A program made the translations under genes and the position numbers. The notes beneath the pieces are model-generated. The model was not told where the DNA came from, searched no databases, and saw only the letters and a program-made list of their open reading frames with translations. A DNA stretch of 64,000 bases from Paenibacillus pasadenensis (GTDB lineage: Bacteria; Bacillota; Bacilli; Paenibacillales; Paenibacillaceae), in the NCBI RefSeq assembly GCF_023715725.1, contig NZ_JAMBOT010000005.1, positions 1 to 64,000 on the forward strand, written 5' to 3'. Positions within the stretch are counted from its first letter, which is position 1. Every line of letters starts with the position of its first letter. Positions 29,045 to 37,261 of this stretch are shown here, piece after piece.

Positions 29045-29061
29045 GCGCGCCCCATACGCCG

Positions 29062-29090
29062 AAACCGAATCCGCCTGCCGGATTCGGTTT
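29062..29090 (+). terminator. Terminator of the hydrolase gene
   Basis: The stem AAACCGAATCC/GGATTCGGTTT is followed by TTTTGTT, 17 nt after the stop codon. Confidence 0.92.
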
Positions 29091-29224
29091 TTTTGTTATG
29101 CAGATTTAACCGGGGACAGAGAGTCCGACATATCCATGACCTCATGCCGAATACATTTTATATTGGTGCACGAAACGGCGGGTTTCACGGCTTCTATATC
29201 CGGATGTTAAAAGGAGGCAAGCGC

Positions 29225-30502
29225 ATGGCCCGATGGCGGCAATCCCCCGGACAGCAGCTGCTGCTGGAAAATATCAAGGACTGGAAACTTGAAGAGGCCG
29301 GGCATATCTCACTTATTTTACAATCCGCTCCTAGACTGGAGCCGACTTATCAAGCCGTGCTGGAGCAGTGGCGAGTGTTGCTGGAACGAACGGCGGCGGA
29401 AGCCGAGCAGCAATTGGAGTCGCGATTTAAAAATAATTCGGAGCTCTTCCGTGCTGAGCCGGTCACAACATCCGCCTCTGCGGAAGGAGAGACGGCGGAG
29501 CGCGGCTCCTCCGCTCCCGTTGCAGAAGCGGCAGCCGAGCTGCGCCAATCAGAGGCTCAAGCGGATGTTGCTGCTGCCGAGCTGCTGGAGGCATCCGCTG
29601 CGCAGAGCAGCGAGCTTGTGGGCCAGCTGCTGCAGCTGCTTGGAACCAGCCGGTCGCTTGGGAGCGATGCCGCGGCGCGCGCTGTCATTCAGCATACGCT
29701 CAACGAATCAACGGCCTGTTTAGCCCGAGTAGAAGCAGAGCAGCGACGGCAAGCGGCACTCACGCACGAAGAAGCTGCATTACATCCCGAGCCGCAAAAA
29801 CAGGAGGAAGACGCCCCGGCGCCTCCCGCCATAACGGAAATAGGCCGCGCTCCTGCACATGCAGGCGATTGGAAGCAGGTGCCGATCGGGGGGCATGAGC
29901 TGCCCCCCTTGCCCTATCCCTACAACGCTCTGGAGCCTTATATCGACGAAAAAACGATGCGCATCCATCACGACAAGCATCATCAAACCTATGTGAACGA
30001 CTTGAACAAAGCCGAAAAGCAACTGCAGGAAGCGCGGAAAACCGGGAATTTTGACCTCGTGAAGCATTGGGAGAGAGAGCTGGCCTTTAACGGCGCCGGG
30101 CATTATCTGCACACGCTGTTTTGGAGCGCAATGTCGCCGCAGGGCGGCGGACGGCCGACCGGTACGCTCGGCGACGCGATCGACCGCGACTTTGGAAGCT
30201 TCGACGCCTTCAAAAAACAATATACCGAGGCAGCAAACAAGGTAGAGGGCGGCGGCTGGGCGATCCTTGTATGGAGCCCCCGCAGCCGCAGGCTGGAAAT
30301 TCTCCAAGCTGAAAAACATCAGGACCTGTCCCAGTGGGACGCGATACCGCTGCTGCCGCTCGATGTGTGGGAGCATGCGTACTATCTCAAACATCAGAAC
30401 ATGCGCGCCGATTACGTGAAGGACTGGTGGAACGTCGTCAACTGGCCCTACGTCAATCAGCGTTTTGAAAAAGCCAGAACGCTCGCCTGGGAACCCTACT
30501 GA
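29225..30502 (+). CDS. sodF: Superoxide dismutase, SodF type, with long N-terminal extension
   Basis: A 425-residue protein. The last ~207 residues are a Fe/Mn superoxide dismutase closest in motif order to Bacillus SodF: ALEPYIDEKTMRIHHDKHH, GAGHYLHTLFW, and [16 protein letters not shown] supply the two-His, Asp, His metal ligands. The ~215 residues before it are an Ala/Glu/Gln-rich, probably helical and partly disordered region; B. subtilis SodF has a much shorter extension (about 80 residues). The ATG at 29225 has AAAGGAGG upstream. No signal peptide is seen. It is monocistronic; sodA is 5.5 kb downstream. The role of the extension is unknown. Confidence 0.9.
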   Translation: MARWRQSPGQQLLLENIKDWKLEEAGHISLILQSAPRLEPTYQAVLEQWRVLLERTAAEAEQQLESRFKNNSELFRAEPVTTSASAEGETAERGSSAPVAEAAAELRQSEAQADVAAAELLEASAAQSSELVGQLLQLLGTSRSLGSDAAARAVIQHTLNESTACLARVEAEQRRQAALTHEEAALHPEPQKQEEDAPAPPAITEIGRAPAHAGDWKQVPIGGHELPPLPYPYNALEPYIDEKTMRIHHDKHHQTYVNDLNKAEKQLQEARKTGNFDLVKHWERELAFNGAGHYLHTLFWSAMSPQGGGRPTGTLGDAIDRDFGSFDAFKKQYTEAANKVEGGGWAILVWSPRSRRLEILQAEKHQDLSQWDAIPLLPLDVWEHAYYLKHQNMRADYVKDWWNVVNWPYVNQRFEKARTLAWEPY

Positions 30503-30563
30503 CATTAGACATTAGTACATTTGAATGGCTTGAAAAAGGCTCGCGGCTCCACGGTGATGCCTA

Positions 30564-30794
30564 TTAAAGCGTCAAAAAGACCCTAACACAAGCTCTACCG
30601 GCTCATTCTTGCTCCTTAAGGTCGTCAAACGACCTTAACACTGGCACTTCCGGCTCATTCTTGCTTCTTAAGGGCGTCAAACGACCTTAACTTAGGCTAC
30701 TCGCCCTCTTTCCCGCTTCTTAAGGTCGTCAAACGACCTTAACACAGGCAACCAGCCCTCTTTCCCGCCCCTTAAGGGCGTCAAACGACCTTAA
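30564..30794. repeat. Five 52-bp tandem palindromic units (family 1, locus B)
   Basis: Palindromic 23-mers begin at 30564 (degenerate), 30616, 30668, 30720 and 30772, exactly 52 bp apart. The best copies read TTAAGGTCGTCAAACGACCT then TAA, perfect 10-bp arms around CAA. Linkers contain GGC or AGC followed by CTCTTTCCCGC-type sequence. It lies between the convergent sodF and folE genes. Confidence 0.95.
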
Positions 30795-30837
30795 CACAAG
30801 CAACTCGCTCTCTTTCCTCTCCCGTTCGCCGCATATA

Positions 30838-30882
30838 CGCAAAAACCCGCCCTCCTGTTCCACAGGAAAGCGGGTTTTTGCG
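30838..30882. terminator. Bidirectional terminator downstream of folE
   Basis: The arms CGCAAAAACCCGC and GCGGGTTTTTGCG are perfect and enclose a secondary CCTGTTCCACAGG hairpin. It sits 43 nt from the folE stop codon. Confidence 0.9.
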
Positions 30883-30924
30883 TGCCGGAGCTGCTCCAAG
30901 CAGCTCCACTATGCTAAGCGCCTG

Positions 30925-31518
30925 CTACTGCTTCAGCAGCTCCAAAAATTCCGAGCGAAGCGCGCTGCTAGAGCGAAACTCTCCGCGCACGCCGGAGGTA
31001 ATCGTTTTGCTGCCGGGCTTTTTGACGCCGCGGGAGCACATGCACAGATGCTCGCCCTCAACGACAACCATGACGCCCTGCGGCTGCAAGGCCTCGTCCA
31101 AAATGTCGGCAATCTGAGACGTGATGCGCTCCTGCACCTGCAGCTTGCGCGTGACCGCCTCGACGAGGCGAGCCATTTTGCTCAGCCCCAGAATGTGGCC
31201 GTTCGGCAAGTAGCCGATATGGATTTTGCCAAAAAACGGAGCCATATGATGCTCGCATTGGCTGTAGTAGACGATATCCTTCACGATGACAAGCTCCTCG
31301 TGGTTCTCGTCAAACGTAACGCCGAGCACATCGGCCGGATTCACTTCGTATCCCGCGAAAATTTCCTCGTACATGCGAGTGACGCGCGCAGGCGTGTCCA
31401 GCAGTCCTTCACGCTCGACATCCTCGCCGACCAGCTTCAGAATCTCGCGGATATGATATTCGATTTGCTCGCGGTTGCGCGCAACCATCGAGTTGGAGTA
31501 ATCTTTAAGACCTGCCAT
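30925..31518 (-). CDS. folE: GTP cyclohydrolase I
   Basis: A 197-residue FolE1, which converts GTP to dihydroneopterin triphosphate at the start of folate synthesis. The zinc and catalytic motif YYSQCEHHMAPFFGKIHIGY is near residues 105-125. RITSQIADILDEAL and GEHLCMCSRGVKKPG near residue 160 complete the zinc site (Cys-His-Cys). It is cytoplasmic and acts as a decamer. It is upstream of an intergenic family 1 repeat array and follows yneF by 42 nt, possibly in one transcript. Confidence 0.97.
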   Translation of the reverse strand: MAGLKDYSNSMVARNREQIEYHIREILKLVGEDVEREGLLDTPARVTRMYEEIFAGYEVNPADVLGVTFDENHEELVIVKDIVYYSQCEHHMAPFFGKIHIGYLPNGHILGLSKMARLVEAVTRKLQVQERITSQIADILDEALQPQGVMVVVEGEHLCMCSRGVKKPGSKTITSGVRGEFRSSSALRSEFLELLKQ

Positions 31519-31559
31519 TGCTGCTGCCTCGCTTCCTCGCTTACCGGACGCTGGCTCGG

Positions 31560-31823
31560 TTATTTACGCTTGCCGCCGCGCTGGTTGGGAATGAATTTTT
31601 GCTGCCCGCCGCCGCCCTGCTGGCCCTTCATCATTTGCTGAGCGCGCTGCATTTGTTTGTTGTTCAGGTTGTAGCCCATTTGTTTAGCCATTTTTTGCAG
31701 CATTTCCGGATCGGATTGCATCTTCTCCATTTGTTTGCGGAGATAGAAGACCCCGATGAAAAATCCGCCGACCAAGCCGACGATAAGCGTCACGATCGGG
31801 ATGACGATATTATACCATTCCAC
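31560..31823 (-). CDS. yneF: YneF family (UPF0154) small membrane protein
   Basis: An 87-residue protein. An N-terminal transmembrane segment (IVIPIVTLIVGLVGGFFIGV, residues 6-25) is followed by FYLRKQMEKMQSDPEMLQ and AKQMGYNLNNKQMQRAQ, the UPF0154 signature. The Gly/Gln/Lys-rich tail (GGGGQQKFIPNQRGGKRK) is longer than in Bacillus. The protein is widespread in Firmicutes and its function is not established. Confidence 0.9.
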   Translation of the reverse strand: MEWYNIVIPIVTLIVGLVGGFFIGVFYLRKQMEKMQSDPEMLQKMAKQMGYNLNNKQMQRAQQMMKGQQGGGGQQKFIPNQRGGKRK

Positions 31824-32000
31824 GCGCGGTTCACCTGTCCTTTATCGATGTTCATTAAAGCCCGGTGATAAAGCTGCTGCTGGATCTAAAGCTTGGCCCT
31901 CCGGTCGCTGTCGCTGCTTCAGGTTCAGCCTTGATAGCCCTCTTATTCACCACGCTTTAAAAGCTACTTCATCTTAGCATTATCGCCTTTATCGCGCAAT

Positions 32001-33206
32001 TTAGAGCTTTGCGGTCTCAAAATCTTTCTGATCCGTCTCGCTTGGTTTCTCAGCGCGCAGCGCAGCAAGCGAGCGCTCCGCCCAGGAACGCGCTTCATCG
32101 TCGCTCTCCCGCTGCACAGCCGCTTCCAGCGCCGCCTCCGCCTCCGCTCCGCCGATGCGGCCCAGCGCCCATGCCGCCGTGCCGCGCAGCACGGGACGCG
32201 GATCATCCTTGAGCAGTGCGGCAAGCTCCGGCACCGCGGACGTTTCGCGGAAATTGCCCAGCGCGATAACCGCATTGCGCTGAATCGGCTTTTTGCCGCG
32301 CCAAGAGGAGGCATTGGTTCCGTACCGTTCCTTGAACTCCCTGTTGGACATATTCAGCAGCGGCAATAGAAGGGGCTTCACCTGCTCCGCATCAGCCTCG
32401 AACTCGGGATGCCGGGTTACGTTGACGCCTCTGTTCACCGGGCAAACAATTTGGCAAGTATCGCAGCCGTACAGGCGATTGCCGATTTTTCGCATCAGCT
32501 CGTCGCTGACCATCTCCTTTGTCTGCGTGACATAGGAGATGCAGCGCTGCGCGTTCAGCTGCCCCGGACCGACCAACGCGCCCGTCGGGCAGGCATCGAT
32601 GCATTTTGTGCAGCTGCCGCAGCTGTCCTGCAGGGGCGAATCTGGCTCCAGCGGCAAATTCGTAATCATTTCAGCGAGATACATAAACGTGCCGTGTTTA
32701 CGGTTCATAATAAAACTGTTTTTGCCGGTCCAGCCTATGCCCGCCCGTTCCGCTACCGCACGGTCGGACAGCTCTCCGGTATCAACCATCGATTCCGCGC
32801 GCAGCTCCGGCACACGCTCCTGCAGCCATTGTTCCAGCCTCCGCAGCCTGAGGCGCAGCACGCTGTGATAATCTTCGCCCCAGGCGGAGCGGGACAGGAT
32901 GCCTCGTCTAGCGACCGGCTCGGAGCGGGGCGGATTCGGCAGCTTGTTCGGGTAAGCGACGGAAATTGCGATAATGGAGCGGGGCTCCTCGAACAACAGC
33001 GATGGATCGGTTCTTTTGTCCAGATCAGATGCTTCAAAACCGGACTCGTACCCAAGCTCGCGGTGCCGAATCAGCCGGCCCTTCAGCTCTGTGAACGGCT
33101 CCGGCGAAGCAACGCCTATGTCGTCGATCCCAAGCCCAAACGCGGCTTTTTTCATCTCTGCCTTCAACCAGCTCCAGAATGCTGCATCGCGAATCGGCTC
33201 CGTCAT
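32001..33206 (-). CDS. queG: Epoxyqueuosine reductase QueG
   Basis: A 401-residue cobalamin-dependent iron-sulfur enzyme that performs the last step of queuosine synthesis in tRNA. The first cluster motif CGSCTKCIDACPTGAL is near residue 195 and the second GCDTCQIVCPVN near residue 247. YMVDTGELSDRAVAERAG-like sequence (SMVDTGELSDRAVAERAG) holds the catalytic Asp, and IGWTGKNSF the cofactor loop. The last ~100 residues are HEAT-like repeats (AVIALGNFRETSAVPELA, RGTAAWALGRIGGAEAE). It is upstream of yneF and downstream of rnhA on the same strand. Confidence 0.95.
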   Translation of the reverse strand: MTEPIRDAAFWSWLKAEMKKAAFGLGIDDIGVASPEPFTELKGRLIRHRELGYESGFEASDLDKRTDPSLLFEEPRSIIAISVAYPNKLPNPPRSEPVARRGILSRSAWGEDYHSVLRLRLRRLEQWLQERVPELRAESMVDTGELSDRAVAERAGIGWTGKNSFIMNRKHGTFMYLAEMITNLPLEPDSPLQDSCGSCTKCIDACPTGALVGPGQLNAQRCISYVTQTKEMVSDELMRKIGNRLYGCDTCQIVCPVNRGVNVTRHPEFEADAEQVKPLLLPLLNMSNREFKERYGTNASSWRGKKPIQRNAVIALGNFRETSAVPELAALLKDDPRPVLRGTAAWALGRIGGAEAEAALEAAVQRESDDEARSWAERSLAALRAEKPSETDQKDFETAKL

Positions 33207-33292
33207 CTTCCCCCCTCCTTATTTCATAAAAAGTTCCGGTCTCACCTGGTCTTCCTCTATGATCAGACCGCCCTTTTACTTTTACGCAGCCA

Positions 33293-33745
33293 TCAGTCTC
33301 GTCCCGCCGCTCTCATCTGTTTGATAGCGCCTACGGCAAGCTCGTCGCAACGGTTGTTCCAAGGATTATCGCTATGGCCTTTCACCTTCACATACGTTAC
33401 CTCATGGATGCCCATCAGCTCCCAAAGCTTCTGCCAAAGCTCCTTGTTCTCCACAGGATTTCCTTTGCTGTTCTTCCAGCCGTTGCGCAGCCAGCCCTTG
33501 AGCCAATTGTTCTGAAAACAGTTCACTACATAAGCCGAATCGCTGTACACCGTCACACGGCACGGCACCTTGAGCAGCGAGAGCGCCTCAATGACGGCTT
33601 GAATTTCCATCCGGTTGTTCGTGGAATGCGGCTCCGCCCCGGAAATTTCCTTGCGCTTATCCCCATGAAAAAGCACCGCTCCCCATCCGCCAGGACCAGG
33701 ATTGCCGGAGCATGCGCCGTCCGTATAGATGGTGACCTCTTTCAT
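33293..33745 (-). CDS. rnhA: Ribonuclease HI
   Basis: A 150-residue RNase HI, which cuts RNA in RNA:DNA hybrids. The four active-site acids are visible: Asp in IYTDGACSGNPGPGGWG, Glu in NNRMEIQAVIEAL, Asp in VYSDSAYVVNCF, and Asp in NRCDELAVGA. The conserved His is in KVKGHSDNPWNN. The length matches the E. coli type. GGAGAG precedes the ATG. Confidence 0.96.
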   Translation of the reverse strand: MKEVTIYTDGACSGNPGPGGWGAVLFHGDKRKEISGAEPHSTNNRMEIQAVIEALSLLKVPCRVTVYSDSAYVVNCFQNNWLKGWLRNGWKNSKGNPVENKELWQKLWELMGIHEVTYVKVKGHSDNPWNNRCDELAVGAIKQMRAAGRD

Positions 33746-33805
33746 TCCATTCTCTCCCTTCGTGCATTCCTTTAAAAGTCGGCTTTAAAAGTAAGGCTCC
33801 ACCGC

Positions 33806-34411
33806 TTACAGCCACCCAAGCCTCTGCATCGGCCATAGGACGAGCTCCGCACGGCCCGTCACTGCAGACTCGTCGATCGTGCCAAACGCTCTGCTGTCAC
33901 GGCTTGCCCGCCGCTGCCGGTTATCACCAAGCACAAAAAGATGGCCAGGCTCAACCGTTACGGCTCGAAAGCTCTCCTCCTCGGCGATATGGTACGCATA
34001 CGGTTCCACCACCTGCAGGCCGTTGCGCACCAAATTCCCTTCTTTCAGCTCTACCGTATCGCCCGGCAAGCCGATAATCCGCTTCACCAGATAGCCCGTG
34101 CTGCCGGACAGCGGCTCCGGGTCCCGAATGATAACGACATCGTTCCGCTCAACGGGCAAAACGCTGCCGGCCAACCGGCTGACTAACAGCCAGTCACCCT
34201 CCACTAACGTGGGACGCATGGAACTCCCCTCGACGATAGACAGGTTCACAACGAATTTATTTAATATAAGCACTACCGCAGCTGCAACGACTGCTGTACG
34301 CGCCAGCGCGGACAGCTCCTTGCGCCATCCCGTAAGGCGGCTGCCCGATTGCGAGTCTGGCAGCCGGTTCGATTCCGTTCCCGCTAACTCTTCCCCAAGG
34401 GGATCTGTCAT
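33806..34411 (-). CDS. lepB: Type I signal peptidase
   Basis: A 201-residue signal peptidase I, which removes Sec signal peptides outside the membrane. A single N-terminal transmembrane segment (TAVVAAAVVLILNKFVV) is followed by VEGSSMRPTLVEGD with the catalytic Ser, TGYLVKRIIGLPGDTVEL with the catalytic Lys, and LGDNRQRRASRDSRAFG (box E). The start overlaps the stop of the upstream ntdP-like gene by 4 nt, so they are coupled. Confidence 0.95.
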   Translation of the reverse strand: MTDPLGEELAGTESNRLPDSQSGSRLTGWRKELSALARTAVVAAAVVLILNKFVVNLSIVEGSSMRPTLVEGDWLLVSRLAGSVLPVERNDVVIIRDPEPLSGSTGYLVKRIIGLPGDTVELKEGNLVRNGLQVVEPYAYHIAEEESFRAVTVEPGHLFVLGDNRQRRASRDSRAFGTIDESAVTGRAELVLWPMQRLGWL

Positions 34412-34977
34412 GTCGGGTTTTCCTCCGCTTCGCGGTCCGGACGGTTTGCCCAGGCCTCATAATAGTCCAGCACAACTTGATCTTCAAAGGGAGGCTTGCC
34501 TCCCCGGATACGCTGCGTGACTTCTTTAAGCCCTTGACTAACCTTTGTTTCTACTATTGGCGGATAGCGGTACTCCTGCTTGTGCCGTTCGTACTCATCC
34601 CGGTCGACTACGGCTAAATCCCCTCCCGCCGTACGAATTACGTCGAGATCGTAGTCGATATAAGTCAGCACATTATCCGTCAAATATGGAGGGGATGCGA
34701 GATTGCAATAGTATCGGATGCCGTATTCCTCCATCATGGCTACTACATTAAACCATTTGCCTGGAATGAAAAAAGACACAGCCGGTACCCGGCTCACCCA
34801 CACGGATCCGTCCGCCTCCGTAATCGGCGTCTGGTTGTTGATGAGCACCAGCATCTTCTCTTGCGTATGCTGCGGAAGCAGCATGCCGGAAGGCATAAGC
34901 CAATTCCGCTGCCACTGGCGATGCAGATGGCCGTCATGCTTGAAGCTTTTTATGAAACAGCGCCGATACGTGTCCAC
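34408..34977 (-). CDS. ntdP: DUF402 nucleoside tri-/diphosphatase, NtdP-like
   Basis: A 189-residue DUF402 protein resembling the nucleoside tri- and diphosphatase NtdP. VVAMMEEYGIRYYCNLASPP and LTYIDYDLDVI are the conserved beta blocks, the latter with the metal-binding Asp residues. DRDEYERHKQEYRYPPIV follows. The start codon is GTG with GGGAG upstream. It precedes lepB with a 4-nt overlap, an arrangement that ties it to the signal peptidase operon but does not imply a shared function. Confidence 0.88.
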   Translation of the reverse strand: MDTYRRCFIKSFKHDGHLHRQWQRNWLMPSGMLLPQHTQEKMLVLINNQTPITEADGSVWVSRVPAVSFFIPGKWFNVVAMMEEYGIRYYCNLASPPYLTDNVLTYIDYDLDVIRTAGGDLAVVDRDEYERHKQEYRYPPIVETKVSQGLKEVTQRIRGGKPPFEDQVVLDYYEAWANRPDREAEENPT

Positions 34978-35118
34978 TTACGCACTCCCTGACATAAACA
35001 TCTTATTAATAAGAAAAGCACATCCAAGCGCCAAAATCAATGGACGCCGGACATGCTTGCAGGAATGATAGCTTGGAACGGGGAATGAACGCCGCATGGC
35101 GCAGCCAGAAGGCTTGTC

Positions 35119-35541
35119 CTATCCCGCTACAATGCTTAACTTTTGGAACGAATGATAAAAATCGCTCGGCGCGAAGCCGAGAGAGCTGTAGAGCGTAAGA
35201 ACCGACTCGTTATGCTTGTCCGCCGACACAAGAATCTTGGATACGTTGCGCTGCTCAAAGCGGCTGCGCAGGCGTGAAATAAGACTTTTGGCTATGCCGC
35301 GGCCCCTAAAGTCCGGATGCACGGCAACCCGATAGTAATAACCGCGATTGTTGTCAATCGTCCCGATGATAATGCCGGCCACTTCGTCTCCATCCGCTGC
35401 GATCATAACGAGATCGCTGTCCCAGGACAGTTGGCGGCTGAGAGCTTCCTTCGTCTCGTCATAACATTCCTCGGACAGCACCGATTGCAGCAAAGAGGTT
35501 ACGGCGCTATAGTCCGCAAGCTGGAAAGAACGAACATGCAT
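35119..35541 (-). CDS. GNAT-family N-acetyltransferase
   Basis: A 140-residue GCN5-related acetyltransferase. RVAVHPDFRGRGIAKSLI is motif A with the acetyl-CoA-binding RGRGIA loop, and LVSADKHNESVLTLYSSLGF is motif B, the RimI-like ending. The substrate is unknown (small molecule or protein N-terminus). GGGAGC lies before the ATG. It is divergent from sodA, with a 437-nt shared upstream region. Confidence 0.88.
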   Translation of the reverse strand: MHVRSFQLADYSAVTSLLQSVLSEECYDETKEALSRQLSWDSDLVMIAADGDEVAGIIIGTIDNNRGYYYRVAVHPDFRGRGIAKSLISRLRSRFEQRNVSKILVSADKHNESVLTLYSSLGFAPSDFYHSFQKLSIVAG

Positions 35542-35697
35542 GAATGCTTAGCTCCCTTACATTCAATGTCGTTGTGAAACTTTGGTTCGCACACAGTCGT
35601 AGTAAAAACTATTTTCGATTATACGACAAAAGTTAACGAAATCCAGCTTTTTTGTCCAAAAAACTCAATTAAATTTAACATTGCGCTTACATTCTAC

Positions 35698-35725
35698 TGA
35701 AAGCGCTTAAATGCTAACGCTTACA
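35698..35725. promoter_or_regulatory. Two adjacent cre-like sites upstream of sodA
   Basis: TGAAAGCGCTTAAA (35698-35711) is immediately followed by TGCTAACGCTTACA (35712-35725). Both approach the CcpA catabolite-responsive consensus TGWNANCGNTNNCA, the second with one mismatch. They lie about 180 nt before the sodA promoter, in the region shared with the divergent acetyltransferase gene. Carbon-source control is inferred only. Confidence 0.45.
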
Positions 35726-35906
35726 TGTCCGTTTGGACTTTATAACGTCCGGGTAGTAGAATAAATGTTCTTTTTCGTGGCATTCTAGAATTCGGCCCCA
35801 ACATACGAACAAGATTTTTCAAGAAAGGGAGTCGGCCTTTTTTTGATTTATCCTGGTTTTCGCATGGGAGTTTAATTATTTCGAGGGGACTTTTGAAACA
35901 AAAAAG

Positions 35907-35935
35907 TTGATTTATTCAAAAGCCTGAGGGATAAT
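35907..35935 (+). promoter_or_regulatory. sigma-A type promoter of sodA
   Basis: TTGATT (35907) and GATAAT (35930) are 17 nt apart, 44 nt before the sodA start. Beyond the cre-like sites and this promoter, the 437-nt gap shows nothing else I can name. Confidence 0.6.
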
Positions 35936-35978
35936 ATTGTCGAACCGCTACATATTTCATTGAGGAGGTTTTTCAATC

Positions 35979-36593
35979 ATGGCACATGAACTTCCAGCTC
36001 TTCCGTATGCTAACGACGCACTGGAGCCTCATATCGACGCTCAAACGATGGAAATCCATCACGACCGTCACCACAACACGTATGTCACGAACCTTAACGC
36101 CGCTCTGGAGTCCGCTCCTGAACTGGCTTCCAAGTCCCTGGAGGACCTGATCTCCGATCTGAACAGCGTACCTGAGTCCATCCGCACTGCCGTTCGCAAC
36201 AATGGCGGCGGACACGCTAACCACAGCCTGTTCTGGGCAACGATCGGCCCGGGCGGCGGCGGCGCTCCTACGGGCAAGCTGGCTGATGCAATTGAGAGCG
36301 AGCTGGGCGGTTTCGCAAAATTCCAAGAGGATTTTGCAAAAGCGGCTACGACGCGTTTCGGCAGCGGCTGGGCGTTCCTGGCAGCTGACAAACAAGGCAA
36401 GCTGAAAGTGTACAGCCTTCCTAACCAAGACAGCCCGATCTTCGAAGGCGAAACGCCTCTGCTCGGCCTGGACGTATGGGAGCACGCTTACTACCTGAAA
36501 TACCAAAACAAACGTCCAGACTACATCAAAGCGTTCTGGAACGTTGTAAACTGGGAAGAAGTTGGCAAGCGCTACGAAGCGGCTGCGAAGTAA
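35979..36593 (+). CDS. sodA: Superoxide dismutase [Mn]
   Basis: A 204-residue Mn/Fe superoxide dismutase. Metal ligands are in [13 protein letters not shown] (His), [10 protein letters not shown] (His) and [15 protein letters not shown] (Asp, His). Residues [10 protein letters not shown] and WGWAFL-like [11 protein letters not shown] favour the Mn form common in Bacillales. There is no signal peptide. AGGAGG precedes the ATG. A strong terminator follows. The high use of optimal codons compared with neighbours suggests high expression. Confidence 0.97.
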   Translation: MAHELPALPYANDALEPHIDAQTMEIHHDRHHNTYVTNLNAALESAPELASKSLEDLISDLNSVPESIRTAVRNNGGGHANHSLFWATIGPGGGGAPTGKLADAIESELGGFAKFQEDFAKAATTRFGSGWAFLAADKQGKLKVYSLPNQDSPIFEGETPLLGLDVWEHAYYLKYQNKRPDYIKAFWNVVNWEEVGKRYEAAAK

Positions 36594-36605
36594 TTCCTGA
36601 ATTTA

Positions 36606-36637
36606 AAACCCCCGCAGGCTTTTGCTTGCGGGGGTTT
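36606..36637 (+). terminator. Terminator of sodA
   Basis: The stem AAACCCCCGCA/TGCGGGGGTTT with a TTTTGCT-type loop is followed by GTTTTTGG, 13 nt after the sodA stop codon. Confidence 0.95.
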
Positions 36638-36826
36638 GTTTTTGGTCCGCGAGGTGGAAGCATTTGAGGCAATTGCCGCTCTATATGCTCCCGTGCCTCG
36701 ACCTCTCACTTTTACTTCAAGTAACGTTTCATTTGCTTCCCGCGCAATCGCCCGCTCCTTCTTCCCCGATTCACACTTAACCGTCCATACTGGCTCCTTT
36801 CGCAAGCGCACATATTACTCAAACTC

Positions 36827-37010
36827 TAACGCAACTCAGAAGCCTTATTCGATTCTTTTCAGCTCGTTTTGCAATGTAACGCAACTGAGCCGTCTTATTT
36901 CCCCCTTTCCCCCGTAAAAAGTCCCATTTACACGCAAATAACACTTCCTAGTTTCGTTAGCGTTGAAAAATCGGCGAAAATCCCGGAATAACGCCGCTCA
37001 GTTGCGTTAC
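36827..37010. repeat. 184-bp composite palindromic element (family 2, copy 1)
   Basis: Two forward units start with TAACGCAACT at 36827 and 36877 (50 bp apart). Two inverted units end with AGTTTCGTTA (36950-36959, degenerate) and AGTTGCGTTA (37001-37010), about 51 bp apart. The forward units continue AGAAGCCTTATT and the inverted one is preceded by AATAACGCCGCTC. The remaining gap between sodA and the next gene (36638-36826 and 37011-37261) holds no gene I can support. Confidence 0.88.
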
Positions 37011-37261
37011 ACTTCCGCAGACGGACGAGGGCCGAAGCGGCTTAGCTAATGCGCCTTTGAGGCTGCTAAAAGTCCCTGCATTGCGACTACATTTTTTAGG
37101 ACTTAGCTCCTCCATCGAGTTCTATCATCACTCATTCTGCTTAAATTTCAGCTTGAACAAATTTATTGGAAAAGTTTTTGAGGGCTGGTCAAGAGGATAG
37201 GCACTGGGCGCATAAACTAAACCATTCGTGCGTCCTATGGAAAGGAGAGCATCGTTCCGAT

